Shown: positions 35,649-48,800 of the stretch, piece by piece
Layout: each line of letters opens with the position of its first letter
Position numbering within the stretch: the first letter of the stretch is position 1
Assembly (NCBI GenBank): GCA_027625915.1
Contig: JANTQA010000047.1
Location: 2,604,001 to 2,668,000, forward strand
Length of the DNA: 64,000 bases
Reading direction: 5' to 3'
From: Anaeramoeba flamelloides
Lineage: Eukaryota > Metamonada > Anaeramoebidae
Position numbers and translations under genes: made by a program
The notes under the pieces: generated by a model
What the model saw: the letters and a program-made list of their open reading frames with translations, nothing else
Told to the model about the DNA's origin: nothing
Databases searched by the model: none

Positions 35649-36914
35649 AAAATTTTAAATTATTTAATACTGTGAATACGTTAAATTCTTATTTCCATAG
35701 TAGAATTGAGAACGTTGAGATTTATTTTAATTCTTTTTATATGATTTTTTTATAAAGTTGAATAAAAATTTTGATCCTATTATTTTTTAATTAAAAGTAT
35801 CGGTGGTTTCATATTTCTACTCATAACAACTGAAAAAAAAATATTACAAAATCTTGAAAATTTCAAGTAATTTAATAAATATTTGTGAATACAATAGATT
35901 ATCAATTTTTGTATTTCTTCAAGTATTCAAATTTGATTTTTTTTCTTGTATTTTTAAAATAAGATTAGATTTTCAAAGTTATTTAAGTGTACAAACACTT
36001 GTAAATTTCTAAAAGTGAGATATCATAAAAATAATATGATTTGTAACATTTTTCCAATTCATTTTAGATCCAAAAATTACAAACAAAAAAGGATCTAGAT
36101 TTTTTTTACTGAAATAACTATTAAAAAAATGAACTATTTTAAAAATGATAACTCATTTCTTTAAAGTTGAAAAATGAAGTTTACGTCTCGTGGTTTCATT
36201 GTGTCCTTGATAAATAATTACTCTATTACCTTTTGGTAAAAAAATAAATAAGATTAACTTATCATTCAATGAATTTATTTTCTCAAAAGCAAAGCTTGGA
36301 CAACAGCAAAATACATATAAAAAGTATGATAAACCCAATTTTTTGTTTGTCAAGTTGAAAAAGTTTCACAGAAAAGTCAATTTATTCCTAGGACAATTTG
36401 AAAAGGAAGAAAAAAATAAAAAAAAATGTGAGAAATTTTTGTTTTTCGTTCTTTCTATTTGTTATTCCAAAAATTTTGAAAGGGTAGTTTGTAATTTCAA
36501 AAACGAGATTGACAAAATTACCTTTTCTAGAAAGAAAAAAAAAACAACTTTGAAAAAAGGAACAAAAAACTGACGACTAAACAAATTTTCAGAATTTGTG
36601 TTCAAAAAACAGAGATTTTTATTTTTTTTTTTTTGTAATTGAGAAGGAATTTTTTCTTATTTATTTTCACATCGAACAACAAACTTTGAAAACTCACCAA
36701 ACCAAATAGAAAATATAGAATAAAAAAGATTGTAAAAAGCTAAAAAAAAAATGAACAAAAAATGTAATTGCAAAAGGAACCAAAAATTATCATTTTTTGT
36801 TAATTTTTTGAGTAAACAACTAAAAAAAAAAAAAATTTTTTTCCAATATCATTTCTCTTAACCAAACAAGACAAGAGAAACATTACTTTTCAAAAAAAAC
36901 AACCAATTCACAAA

Positions 36915-38543
36915 ATGACTGAAGGACTAGAATTAGATCGAGGAATCAAAATACTGTATGATGGGAAATTTAAAAAGGCTGAAAGGATTTTCAAAGAGCT
37001 GCTAAGGTTTGATTCTGCAAATGTGGAAGGGTTCTACAACCGTGGCATTTCCTATTACTACCAAAACAAGCCTGACAAGGCACTCAAGGACTTTACAAAG
37101 GTACTCGAGCTTACGCCAAAGCATACGAAGGCCGCGCTCGCTCGGGGCAATTTGTATAATTCGCAAGGGGAATGGGAAAAGGCGATCGACGACTACACAC
37201 GCGTCTTAAAGATCAAGCCCAAGAAATACGAGCCACTCTACAACCGTGCCATTTTGAATCGGAAACTGAAGAACTACGATCAGGCCTTGACGGACTACAA
37301 CCGGCTGATCAAGTTCAACAAGGGCAATTCGAGTGTCTTCTTCAACCGTGGCGTTGTGCACTATTTGAAGAAGGAATTGAAGAAGGCATTCAAGGACTTC
37401 TCGAGGGCGTTTGACTTGAACAGGAACTGTTCGGACGCGCTGTTCAACCGATCCAAGGTGTTTGTCGATCGTAACTTGCCCGTGAAGGCGATCAAGGACC
37501 TGACGAAGGCGATCAAGATCAGGCGCAACTATTGGCAGGCATACTACTCGCGTGGCATTCTGTGGGTATCCAAGGGCAAGCACGCCAGGGCTGTTGAGGA
37601 CTTCAAAAAGTGCATCCAGTTCAACCCACAGTTTATCGACGGGCTCTACAACTTGGCCGTTGCATACTTCCAAAACGGGGAGATCGAGCAATCCACGCGT
37701 AGCTTTTTTGAAGTGCTCGAGCTTGATCCGAACCACGTCAACTCTTGCTTCAACTTGGGTGTTGTCGCGCGAGCCACCAAGAACTATCAGCAGGCCGTCG
37801 AGCATTTCAGTAAGGCCATTGCCCTGGGCCACCCCGAGGGATACTACAACCGGGGCATTGCGCTCAGGTATTTGAAAAAATATGAGGACTCCATCAGCGA
37901 CCTCTCAAGGGCCATCCGCAATGACAAAAATAACGCGATGATCTATTACAACCGCGGCATTGTCTACGCCCGCATGGAGCAATACTCCGACTCCATCAAG
38001 GACTACAACACCTCTCTGGAGATGGAGCCAAACAATTTGGACGCACTCTTTAACCGAGCAAACTCCTTTCGAAAGCTCGAAAAATATGACAAGTCCATCG
38101 AGGACTACTCCAAACTGATCCAGCGAGACCCCAAAAACGCCAACGCCTACAACAACCGCGCAATCGTGTGGAACGCGAAGGGCAATTACGAACACGCGAT
38201 ACACGACTATTCCAAGGCCATTAAAATTAATTCAAAAAAACCAGACTATTACTACAATAGAGCCATCACCCACAAAAGCGATAAAAATTATTCCAAGGCG
38301 AAAAAGGATTTTGAAACAGTTTTAAAATTAAACCCAAAGCACTCATTCGCTAAAAAAAATCTCAACGAATTAGATAAATTTTTAAAGGCAAAGAGAAAAT
38401 TAAAATCTTCAAAATCTTCCAAATCCAAATCGAAAAAAAAAGAGAAAAATAAGGACAAATATAGCGAAAAACACAAGGATAAGCATAGAGATAAACATAA
38501 ACATAAACACAAATCAAAATCTTCCAGTAAAAAAAAGAAATAA
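36915..38543 (+). CDS. 14-repeat TPR protein with Lys/His/Ser-rich tail
   Basis: A single-exon protein of 542 residues. Fourteen tetratricopeptide repeats of 33-34 residues tile residues 2 to about 475 with the pattern YNRGI..Y....Y..AI.DY..AI...P. They build a right-handed superhelix that binds other proteins. A closing helix (KNLNELDKFLKAKRK) and a charged tail follow from about residue 495, made of KSSKSK and KDKHRDKHKHKH runs, with no signal peptide or membrane segment. Partner and process are unknown; TPR-only scaffolds of this kind occur in chaperone, RNA and cilium complexes. The coding sequence from about 37090 to 38200 is near half G+C, while both ends and all neighbours are strongly A+T-rich. 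The start is the first ATG, after an A/C-rich leader. Confidence 0.93.
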   Translation: MTEGLELDRGIKILYDGKFKKAERIFKELLRFDSANVEGFYNRGISYYYQNKPDKALKDFTKVLELTPKHTKAALARGNLYNSQGEWEKAIDDYTRVLKIKPKKYEPLYNRAILNRKLKNYDQALTDYNRLIKFNKGNSSVFFNRGVVHYLKKELKKAFKDFSRAFDLNRNCSDALFNRSKVFVDRNLPVKAIKDLTKAIKIRRNYWQAYYSRGILWVSKGKHARAVEDFKKCIQFNPQFIDGLYNLAVAYFQNGEIEQSTRSFFEVLELDPNHVNSCFNLGVVARATKNYQQAVEHFSKAIALGHPEGYYNRGIALRYLKKYEDSISDLSRAIRNDKNNAMIYYNRGIVYARMEQYSDSIKDYNTSLEMEPNNLDALFNRANSFRKLEKYDKSIEDYSKLIQRDPKNANAYNNRAIVWNAKGNYEHAIHDYSKAIKINSKKPDYYYNRAITHKSDKNYSKAKKDFETVLKLNPKHSFAKKNLNELDKFLKAKRKLKSSKSSKSKSKKKEKNKDKYSEKHKDKHRDKHKHKHKSKSSSKKKK

Positions 38544-39079
38544 TATCAATTTGAATTATTTTTGATTGTTCATTTCGTATTATTATCCTCTTTTTTTTTT
38601 TTTTTTTATTTTTTTGTTAATTTCAAAATTTAATTTTTAAGTTATAATTAGATTTAGATTGATATTTTATTTCTTATTTATATTAATATTTATTTTTATA
38701 ATGGTATTGATATTAATATTGCTATTTAATATATTGATAATGGCTATTTGAATCACTTTCTTTTTTTATTTTATTTTTTATTTTCTTTTTTTCTCTCTGA
38801 ATTCAAATTTAAAAATAAATTTATTCACCAAATTTATCTGCCTTATTGATCATTTAATCTGTTTTTTTTTTTTCAAAACTTGTGTCTTGTTATATAATTA
38901 TTTATAATTTCAGAGAAACCATTTTTCTGATCCTTGGCTTTCTCTTTTTAATAGTGCAGTAGAACCTTACTTATTTTTCAAGTCTTTTTTTTGATCTTGA
39001 GAAAAAATACAACTGTTCAAATGCATCCATTAATTTTTCTAAGAATCAATTTTATTGCTAATTTAAATTATATTTGAAT

Positions 39080-39555
39080 AATCGTGACTCACCTGAAATA
39101 ATAAATTGAACAAAAAAAATTATGCTTTAGTATTCAAGAACAATTAATAACTAAATAAGATAAATAAATCACTTTTAAACTATTTTAAATATATAAAAAC
39201 CTGATAATTTAAAAAAATAAAACAAAAATTAAAAAAAACTGTATCACAATTTTTGAAATTACAATTACGGATTTTTTATTACTGAACTTTCAATGAAAAA
39301 AAGTTTAACACGAAGATTTTTTGATAATCATAAAAGATATACTTTCAAAGACTTTACATAGTCTTAATTTTCTTTTTGCTTATTGGTATTTTCCAAGATC
39401 TTTTTTTTTTTTTCCACTTTTACTTTCAAAAAAAAAATTACAAAATGAAAAAAAAAAACGATTCTGATCAAATGAGTGAAAATTTATTTTGATAAGAATA
39501 TGAGATAAAAATGGAAAAAAATCAAACCCAATAACATTATAAAGTAAGTCCACCT
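39080..39555 (-). repeat. Dispersed repeat R3, copy 3 (inverted)
   Basis: The reverse complement of the R3 order: GACTCACCTGAAATAATAAA at 39083, AAAACCTGATAATTT in the middle, and CAATAACATTATAAAGTAAG near 39530. Confidence 0.55.
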
Positions 39556-40146
39556 TTTTGGTAATGTTTTAGATTTTTTAAAAAAATAATAACGGAATTA
39601 TAAAGATGATGTTAAAATATAGATTTAAAAGGTTGAATAATTGAAAGAATTCACTTTTTATTTGATCCAAATGAAAAAAATAAAAAAAAACTTATTAAAA
39701 GAGCAAAATTAAGTATTTTTTCATTAATTTTTGATATTTAATGATATTTTGGGATCCGATGACTTATTTATTTACCATATTATAAAAATTATTGAATAAT
39801 TACCCCCCTTTAAAAAACTTTTTACATAATAATTTTTCTCTTTCTCAACTCCAACCTTTTAAAAATCTATCTCTGAACCAAAATTATCTTCTGATAACAA
39901 ATTCTCATTATACTCGGAAGAAAGATAACTTTTAAAAAATGTATCTGACAATTTTTTTTCTTTTTATAGTTTTAAAATATCTTTTTAAGAAATAAATATT
40001 ATAAATTTCTCTTTATTTGAGATATTCAATCAAAATTTGATATCAACAAAATAAATTTCACAGTTTTGGTTAATTGAACATGAAACCTCATATTCTTAAA
40101 TAAAACCCCCGATGCTACTCGATTAGTATTAATATTTCCAGATATA

Positions 40147-40341
40147 CAGTCAGTTCCACTTTCAAGGTACAAATGTTCAACACAATTTAAGGTAAAATAA
40201 AAATCTCAAATTAACGAACAAAAATCAGATTCTAGTAAAATAAATTGTAAAAAAAAATATTACAAATTTTGTACCTTAATTTGAGATTTTTTGTGTCTTA
40301 AATTTGGTTGAAAGTTTGTACCTTAAAAGTGGAAGTGACTG
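40147..40341. mobile_element. Mariner-like MITE (195 bp), best-preserved copy
   Basis: TA-flanked, starting CAGTCAGTTCCACTTTCAAG and ending CTTAAAAGTGGAAGTGACTG, about 28 bp of inverted repeat with GGTACAAA as the inner part. There is no coding capacity. Confidence 0.82.
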
Positions 40342-40754
40342 TAAATAAAAAATTTAATTAACGTCTTTAATTTTTTTAATTTATTTTATCATGTCATATA
40401 AAGTCTATTTAGAGATAATTTCTTATTTAATATATTTAGAATATTTTATCGAAATAATACAAATTATGTTTTTTTTTTATTCTAATATATTTTCCAGTCA
40501 AATAGTACCAGTTTTTTTGTGGAAATAAAACAATTTCTATGAGTTTAATTCATTATTCTTCTCAAAATAAAATTTCAAATTGTAAATCAAAAAATTTTTT
40601 TCTAATTTTTTTTTTTTTTTTGTATTACACTTTTTGCCTTTTTTCTTTGTTTCTTTTTTTTTTTTCTTTATTTTTAAAAAAGTTTATTTGAAAGAAAACA
40701 ACACTTGAAATCCCAAATTAACATTAAAGAAAAAAAGAGAAATTTTATTTTATT

Positions 40755-41055
40755 TTAAAATGAATACATTTACAATTAAAGAATTTTATTATCAAAAATT
40801 TTAATTTTCCAAAGAAATTGAGAAAATTTAAATAAGAAGTTTCTGTGAAAGGAGCCAAATATTTGTTAAAAGATTTTTTATGGAATTTATAGGTTTGTTC
40901 AGGAATTTCTTTTATAAAAATATCAAGTCTAATCCGAGGTTTATTATTTATATTATTTCTAAACTATAGTTGTATGGCTGATTCTTAAAAAAAAAAGAGA
41001 ACTTTTCATTTTTGATGAGGAAACTTTGAACGAAATGGATTTTCTGTTAAAATAA
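40755..41055 (+). repeat. Dispersed repeat R2, copy 2
   Basis: A direct-orientation match to 16130-16435, about 300 bp, sharing AAAGAAATTGAGAAA and ATTTCTTTTATAAA. Confidence 0.6.
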
Positions 41056-42830
41056 ACTAAGATAAATAAAAATTACCATTTTTACCTTATTATTTTCAGA
41101 AAAATCCTTTAAAACTAATTTAATAAAGTACTATTTCAAAATTGTTATACTAGAAAAAAAATTGGTCCCTTGGGTTTTTTCATAATTTATACTATTATCG
41201 GGCTAGATTAAAAATTTACTTAAAATAATATCTTTATTTATATATATATATATATATGGAAAATAAAAAAGGCAAGGGTAGTTTTTTTTGTCTGTGAGCG
41301 GGGTATATAAATATATAATATATATTTTTAATTTTAGATTTTCATTGTTTTGTTTTTTTTTTTAAAATATTGATATTTAGAACTAATTACAAAAGTTACA
41401 CCAATAAATGATATAAATTTCAAAAATTTAAGATAATTAACGGTATTTTATCTGGTACTAGTTTCATATTTTTCCAATATCGTTTTTTAAATCACATTTA
41501 ACTAAAAAAGTGCATTCATATTTAAGCACAATCCGGAATTTTGGCTAGTATTGATTAAATTTATGAATATCAGCATACTTATTAACTTTGAATAATTTTG
41601 AAACAATAAAATATTTGATTACTACAAAATTGTCTTTTTTTTCTGAAAAGCTGTAATTTGGTGAAAAAGAATTCTCAACTACTAAATGGGAAATTTACCT
41701 TGAAAAATGTCAAACATACAACCCGAAACGCTCTTTAATTTTCGACCCACATTTTGAATATTATAATTGTATTTGAACTATTAATTGGGTACAATTTCAG
41801 TGAATTCTCTTATTTTCAATGATCAATTATAGATGAGTTTTCTTTAGAATTCTATGTTGGCTCAAAAATATCAATAAAAAAGGAAAAAGGAAAAAAAAAA
41901 AAATAGAGCAAGACATCAAGTTCAAAATAGTTCTTTGATAACTTTATTTGTAAAAGAAAAGGAAACTGGCAAGGACAATGAAGTGAGATTTTTTTCTTTT
42001 TATTATTCAAAACCATTAGAGTTTAATTGAAGGACAGAATTGTATTTTAATATTAAGTGGAAATAAGTGACAAATAGAATTAATAATTATATTTTATTGT
42101 ATTTTGTTCAAGAATTTCAATAAAGTTTTTGGTCCAATGACTGTCTAACCTAAAAAGACGAAAATTAAAAATCACCCAGAATTCAATTGTTTGTCCAACT
42201 CAAAAAATTCATAAAAATCATAAAATATACCCCCATTTTACAGTTAAATAGATAAATTAATTAGTAAAATTGAAATATATTTTTGAATTTTTATAAATAT
42301 TTTCAATTACAAGAATTATTGACTACTGAGCGTTTTTGAAAATTCCTTGATCTTTGATTTTTCTTTAATTGACGAACTTTTCAAGAATTTTAATCAACTG
42401 ACAGATCGAATTTCAACCCATAGAGCATTTGGAATTAAGAAAAACCTACAACTCTTAATAATCTTCTCATACTTTCATTTGTTTAAGATGTATGAAAATA
42501 TTTTTACTTTATTTTCCTATTTAGATGATCAAAAATTAACAGAAAGAGACTAATATTTATGATCTCTCAATACATTTCTTTGATACCTTTTTGATTCTAT
42601 TCATTTTTAAACTTAGAATCCGGAAAGAAAGTTAGATTTAGGAATTGAAAAAAAGATAATAAAGGAAATTTTGATAAATTGATAATTCCAACAAACAGCA
42701 CACCACTTTCTTTAAAATTACAATTAGTGAAAAGACTGTGTATTTTTAGAAATTAGGGAAAAAATAATGGAAAATTTTTCCATTTTTCGTTTTTTTTATT
42801 TGAATAACCAAAACTGTATCTGGATCTTTA

Positions 42831-45800
42831 ATGTCAAATAAAAAAAAAGAACAAACAAAACAAAGAGTTTTTGAAAGCGACAAGAAAGAAGAAAAAAACT
42901 TACAACAAAAAACTGGTGGACACGAATTGTTTAAACTCCAGGAACTTTTACAAACAGAAAAATTGGCTTTTGAAGCTGGTAAATCTCTCTTTTTTTCGTT
43001 TTTTATATTCCTTTTCTTTGAGATTGCTTTTTTTTGTGAAAACATTAAAAAAAACCAAAACGACTACTTACACCAAACCGTGGTTGCCAATTTTACTTTT
43101 TAGAACAAGACGCGCTTTCCATCATTCAAAAAAAAATGGAGGACTTGAATAAAAAATTGCAAATTGGGATCGTCGAATCGATGAATATGAACAAATTAAT
43201 GGTAACTTTAAACACAATTAAAGTGGAGTATTTATTAAGATCCGAAGAGGAACTAAACAAATGGAAAGTTAACATCAATAGGAACACAAGCACCCTAATA
43301 TCCACTTCCAAGAAAATACAATACAGAAGCATGCTGGCCAAATTGAGACAAAACTCTGACATTCTAATCAAGGCAATTTCTTCAACTTTCACTTTGCTGT
43401 CTCCAAACGAAATGGATATTTTGACTCACTCGGCAATTTTTTCACTTTTCGGCAATGTTTGTAACCGTTTAGAAGAGAAGAAATTTATTGATTTTTTGAT
43501 TGATGCCCTAAGAATTGAATTTCGATCAAATTCGGAATCTCAAACATTATTGTCACGAAACAAGGCACTTGCGAAAATTCTTTCAAGTTACACAAAGACA
43601 ACACAAACAGTTCGTTTTGTAAGATCTGCTTTAAGAGAGCCTATCTTAGATGTTCTCCAAGACACCTCTCTTGATTTGGTAAGGCTTTTTTTTTATTTTT
43701 TTTGTTTTTGTTATTTTTTTTTTTTTCTCTTTGTTTTGCAAAAAGATTGAAAGAAAAGAAAATTATGAAGAAAAACCTGTAAACAAAGCTAAAAAGAAGG
43801 AATACTAAAAAGATTGTGTTCAACCTAAGTAGCCATTAAAACAAAGAATATAAACTTTACTAAAGTGTAATACCACAAAAAAGAAATTATTAATTACAGC
43901 TATTGGGAATTTAATTCATACAAAATTTCATCTTCTCGTTTTTGTTTTTTCATTTCACCAATCGTCAATTCAACTAGGGTTGCCACTTAACCAAAAATAT
44001 ATCAACACAAACAAGAAAATGGTACATTCATACAAACAGAGATCAATTTTCAATTTATTGGCTTTAAATCTATGAATAAAAAAAAAAAAAAAGAAAACCG
44101 ATGAAAAAATTTACCCATATAAGGGTATAGTAACTACTAGAAATACCCTTCGTATTCAGAGGGCAGCTTACCTACTATAAATGAAATTGTGGAGGTTCTC
44201 TTCTTTTGGTCGAAAAAATTAAAAAGAAATTCTAGCAAATATTCAAAGTATTTCCCAACAAATAATTCAAAAGTTTGTAAAAAACAAAAAATTAATGAAG
44301 CAACCTTGATTTTTTTTGGAAATTCTTTAATAATGAATTGATTTGATTAAAACCTTGATATTTGATTTTTTTATCTAAAATACGGTTAGAATTATAAGAA
44401 TAAAAATGTCCAATCTATCATTTAGTTGAAATATTACTATTTTCCAATTATGAAATGATAGTTTTTATATCAAAGTCCCAAAAATTTTTTCGATATTATC
44501 ACTTTGAAAAAAAACCAAAATGCTCTCAAAATCAAGTGAAAAGTTATGTTTCAATTCCTTCAAATTCCTTCACTAATTATTAGTTAGAAAAAACCCAAAT
44601 ATCTTAACAAAAGAATCTATTAGAATGCTATATATATTTTTTTTTATCTCAAACATTTTATTTGGAAAAATTTAACTATATAATTTCAAACAACTACTAA
44701 TAAGAAAGTGATTCTATCACAAAAAAGTTTAGGGTGGTATTGAAGTCACTGTGGAAAGATTTTCGGAAATCCTTTAGTAATTAGGCAAAGTTTGGAAATT
44801 TTCTGATCTTCTTTTTTTGAATTCTATTTGGGTAAAATAAGAAGTATTTTACTATTAAATTCCACTTTAAAAATGTTATTTAAAGTTATTTTAGAAGAGT
44901 TTAACCAAATTATTTTGCCAATTTTTAATCTCATAAATATATAAGGTTTTACCGCGCTCAAGGATTTACGACATTGGAAAATCAAATTGGTTCAAGTCAC
45001 TCAATTATTTGATCAATAGACGACAAAGAAAAAAGTCCATCAACTTTCTTGTACTGTTTGGAAATCGAATGATTTCCCTTTTATTGTTTAAAAACAATGT
45101 CTAAAATCAGACAACGTTTTTGTTTTTTCTCTCAAAGAAATCAATCCCATTTTTAAAAAAATTAAAAACGTTTGGTCTCTTTTTTCTTCGAAAAAAGGAG
45201 AGAAAAGACCATTAATAAAAGATTTTGAAAGTGAGAAAAAAACATTTACCAATTTTTGAATTTAGAAAAAAAAAAAAAACATTTTATTTTACAATTTCAA
45301 GTCAAGAAATTTTAGAGGAATTTTCAAAATCGGTCACAGTTAAGAACACACAATATATGAGGAGTTTCATGTTTGATCGCTTTCGGAAGTTTCTTAATAA
45401 GCGGACAATAAAAGCGGAGATAGAAACCCATTGAAAAGTTGAACGATCTGGTTTGTTTCTGTACGAATTTAAACAAAGTTTTATCACCGATGTATGAAAA
45501 TGTTAAATTTAACTTCAGTGATTACAGTAACTTCATTGGGAGAAAAAGATCCTTTGAAGAGTAAGTTCTTCAAAGTACCAGTGCAAAATAACAAATTGGT
45601 TAAAAATGTGTTTCTTTGTTTTTTATTGTGTAGAGTTAGATCCCGAGTTAAAAAATAAATAGCACCTCATATTGCTTCATTTGTTCCAAAATCACCTTTT
45701 ATGTTTACTCGTTTTGGTTCTCCTTCCAGACTCAAAATATGATATTGTTCTAGTGCTAAGATTATATTAATCGTCGTTCTTCGAACTCCTCAACATAATC

Positions 45801-48800
45801 TTATATCACTTCGAACAATATCATATTTCTCGTTCTTCCAGGCCAAACTCGCAACATAACAAGGTGATTGTTTCCAAATCAAATCAATAAAGAACGATAT
45901 TTTCAGAAATTTAATTAAGTTTCCTTATCGAACTATAAGATAAAATTCTAAGTTGAACAATTTGATTTTAACAGTATTGCTCAAAAGGGTAAATATTTTA
46001 AAAATAAACCAAGTCACCAATCTCAAAAAAAAACCAATAATTTTTATTCTTAGATATCTGTTGTTATTTAAATGAGGATGAAAAAATTATCCAATATATT
46101 TTTCTTTAGGGTAATATTTTAATATTACACAGATTGAAAAATATATTGTATAATTTCTAATTCTGAATCAAATAGCAAGAGTTATTGTATTCTTGGAATT
46201 AAGTCAAATACAATCAACAAAAAAAAAAATAAAATTTGAAAATTAAAAAAAAAAATTCTTGATATTTTTTTTTATTTTTAATCTTTATTAGCAAGACGAA
46301 TTTCAAAATTTGAAAGAATAGTTTTGAAATTCGCTAACTCAACTAAAAAAATTGAAGCCTTCAAGATTAAAATTCATTTTCAAAGTTATTTTTTTTTTCT
46401 CCTCTTACCATCCAAAATAGTTTAGTTATATTAATAAAAACATCTTTAGAATTCCAAATTTGCAAAAAATTGAGAACCGGTTTTTTAAATTTTCCATTAT
46501 TAACCCATTTTTTAAAATGGGGGATTTTTCAAGCAACTAAAATGATTATCAAAAATAAAAAAAATTAAAATTTGAAAATTCCAATTTTACTCTAAATTAT
46601 TAGAGAATACAGACTAAACAAGATCTTTGATCAAGAAATAACCATAAAATTATGTCTGAAAAAATGATTATTTTGCCATTTTTTCTTGATTTAATTTACA
46701 AAAACACAATACCTAGAACAATAGAACACTTAATATTGCTTTCTTTTTCGAATATTTGGAAGATAAGAAGAATTATAACTCAAATAAGAAACACTAAAAA
46801 CTGAAAATTTCAAGAATAACTTTGTATGAATTGAAAAAAATAAAATCTCTAATTTGCTGATCAGTACATTAAAAAAAAAGAAACTCTTTCAAACATTCCT
46901 CTCTTTTAACAAAAAAAAACATAAATTGTTTCCAAAAAGAGTAAAACTATCTAAATCTAAAATTTTAATCGAGGCTGGTTCAATCTTTTTCTTTTAAATT
47001 CCCAAGTTTAAATTTCAAGCCATTAAAATATAAAAAAAAATTTTTTTTAAAAAATTATCACATTGATTATATATTATTCTTTTCATCAATTCTTAATTTT
47101 GTAATAATAGTCGGAAAAGGATGAAAAAAAAATTGAAACAATGAGTAAACGATTAATTTATCTTTGTGGAAATTTTATTGATTCAATAAATAAAAAGGTA
47201 CCCTTGATACCATATGGAATACGATATTTAACACAAAAATTAAGAGAATTATGTATTGAAACGAACCGATCTGAGGATCAAAATTTAGTCGTTAGTGATT
47301 TCATTTTTTTAAGATTTTTAAACCCAATTATTGTTACACCCGAACGGTACAACATTATTACAGATATACCGATTTTAAAAAGAGACCGAAAGAATCTAAC
47401 GGAAATTGCCAAAATTTTATTAAGTTTAAGTCGGGGAACGTCCTTATTAAGAACTTCAAACAAAATACTTGGAGAAAAGGTAACAGATTCAAGATTGGAT
47501 GTCTTGCCATTTTTCAAAAATATATCAAATATCAATAAAAAAAGCTACAAATTTACAAAAATTACCCAATCTGGCAATCAAATAATGATTAATAGAAAGC
47601 CCAGATCCAAATCAATTATTATCTCTTTAAATGATATTTTCATTTTACACAAAATCCTCTTTCTGTATATTCATCAAGTATTACAAAAAAAACCACAACT
47701 TTATCAAAAAGAATTAAATTCAGATTTTATTTTATATATTCAAAAATTAGGTATGCCTCAAGAAATTGTTTCCGATAATAAAAATAAATATTTTTCTTTT
47801 TCTATAGATTTTGTTTTACCGCCCCCACCATTATCAAATCTTAATTTAAATAAAGAAAAGAAAAAAAAATCAGAAAAATTGAGAAGTAAATCATTAACAA
47901 TAGAATCTTCAAATAAAAGCAAAAGTTTGAATAAGAATAATAAAAATAAAAATATCAATAAAAATACAAAAAGACAAGATCAAAAACAAGAAAGAAAAAA
48001 TTCAAGTTTAAATTCGGAATCAAAATTCAAAAAGAAATTAAATATAAATTCTGGTTCTGATTCTGATTCAGAAATAGAATTCGAATCAGATACAAGTTCT
48101 GAAAAGGGAAAAGAACAGGAAAATAACTATGGTAATAACGATGGTAATACTTTTACGGAAGAACAAGAAGAAGAAGATTTCAATTTACAAATCGAAAAAA
48201 TAAAAAAAAAAATGAAAAATGAAAAATCAGTTGGAAGTGTTTCTGAAGCATTTCCAAAGCAAACTGAACAAATACTGAAAGAAGCTGAAAGGAAATTACG
48301 AAGGGTGCTTTGTGATCTCGAATTAATTACTTACAATACTGATAAGACCTTTTTACAGATCTTATATCATGAAATGTTTGCTGCGAAGTCAAGTCAATCA
48401 TTAAGCTTGGCTTGCCTATTGGATTCCACGATCAAGACTTTGGAAAACTTACCGAATGGGATTAAGAAAAGCGAATTTAAGCCATTAATCATCAAAATGA
48501 AAAATGAACAAAAGTCTAGAGAAAATGAATTAACAAAGTTGATCAATCAAAAGTATGAATTCCAGAATGCAGCCAAGGACATACAGGAATTGGTTGAGCA
48601 AAATGAAGAAAAAATGATTTCGTTTGACAATTATATCAAATCATTATTAGCAATAAGATTCATTGAAAAAAATCAAGAAAAATTTTTGATGGAAATCAAT
48701 AAATTTAAAAATGCGAGCTCTCAAGAGGAAATGAAAAACATTGTGAAACAATTCTTTAGGAATTTAAAAAAATTATTAAAGAAAGACACCTTAATATTAT

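Larger units (their letters stand above)
29898..36914. other. 7.0-kb intergenic spacer
   Basis: This same-strand spacer lies between the receptor and the TPR gene. It holds repeat R4 (30310-30800), a double hairpin (30827-31015), a mariner-like MITE (32095-32288), R3 copy 2 (32293-32872) and a GGGACTAG-type element (35245-35648). The last 300 bp before the TPR start are A-rich, with a C/A-rich stretch just before the ATG. No further gene was recognised. Confidence 0.6.
38544..42830. other. 4.3-kb intergenic spacer
   Basis: A/T-rich spacer between the TPR and RasGAP genes. It has R3 copy 3 (39080-39555, inverted), a mariner-like MITE (40147-40341), R2 copy 2 (40755-41055) and an (AT)n run near 41240. 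Positions 42300-42550 are less biased and hold a 68-codon frame, without a recognisable domain. Confidence 0.6.

Noticed and set aside
37206-37832. 208-codon minus-strand frame opposite the TPR gene
   Set aside because: It is a shadow of the G+C-rich TPR coding sequence; the plus frame has clear TPR periodicity.
42347-42553. 68-codon frame before the RasGAP-VPS9 start, considered as an upstream exon
   Set aside because: No domain similarity, and no donor found that joins it in frame to 42831.
44940-45010. tRNA-like GGTTCAAGTC T-arm motif
   Set aside because: No acceptor stem, D-arm or anticodon arm can be folded around it; the motif occurs by chance.
45505-45565. Possible small exon ending GAAGA|GTAAGT in the RasGAP-VPS9 intron
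   Set aside because: A good donor, but neither acceptor choice gives a stop-free exon in the required phase 0.
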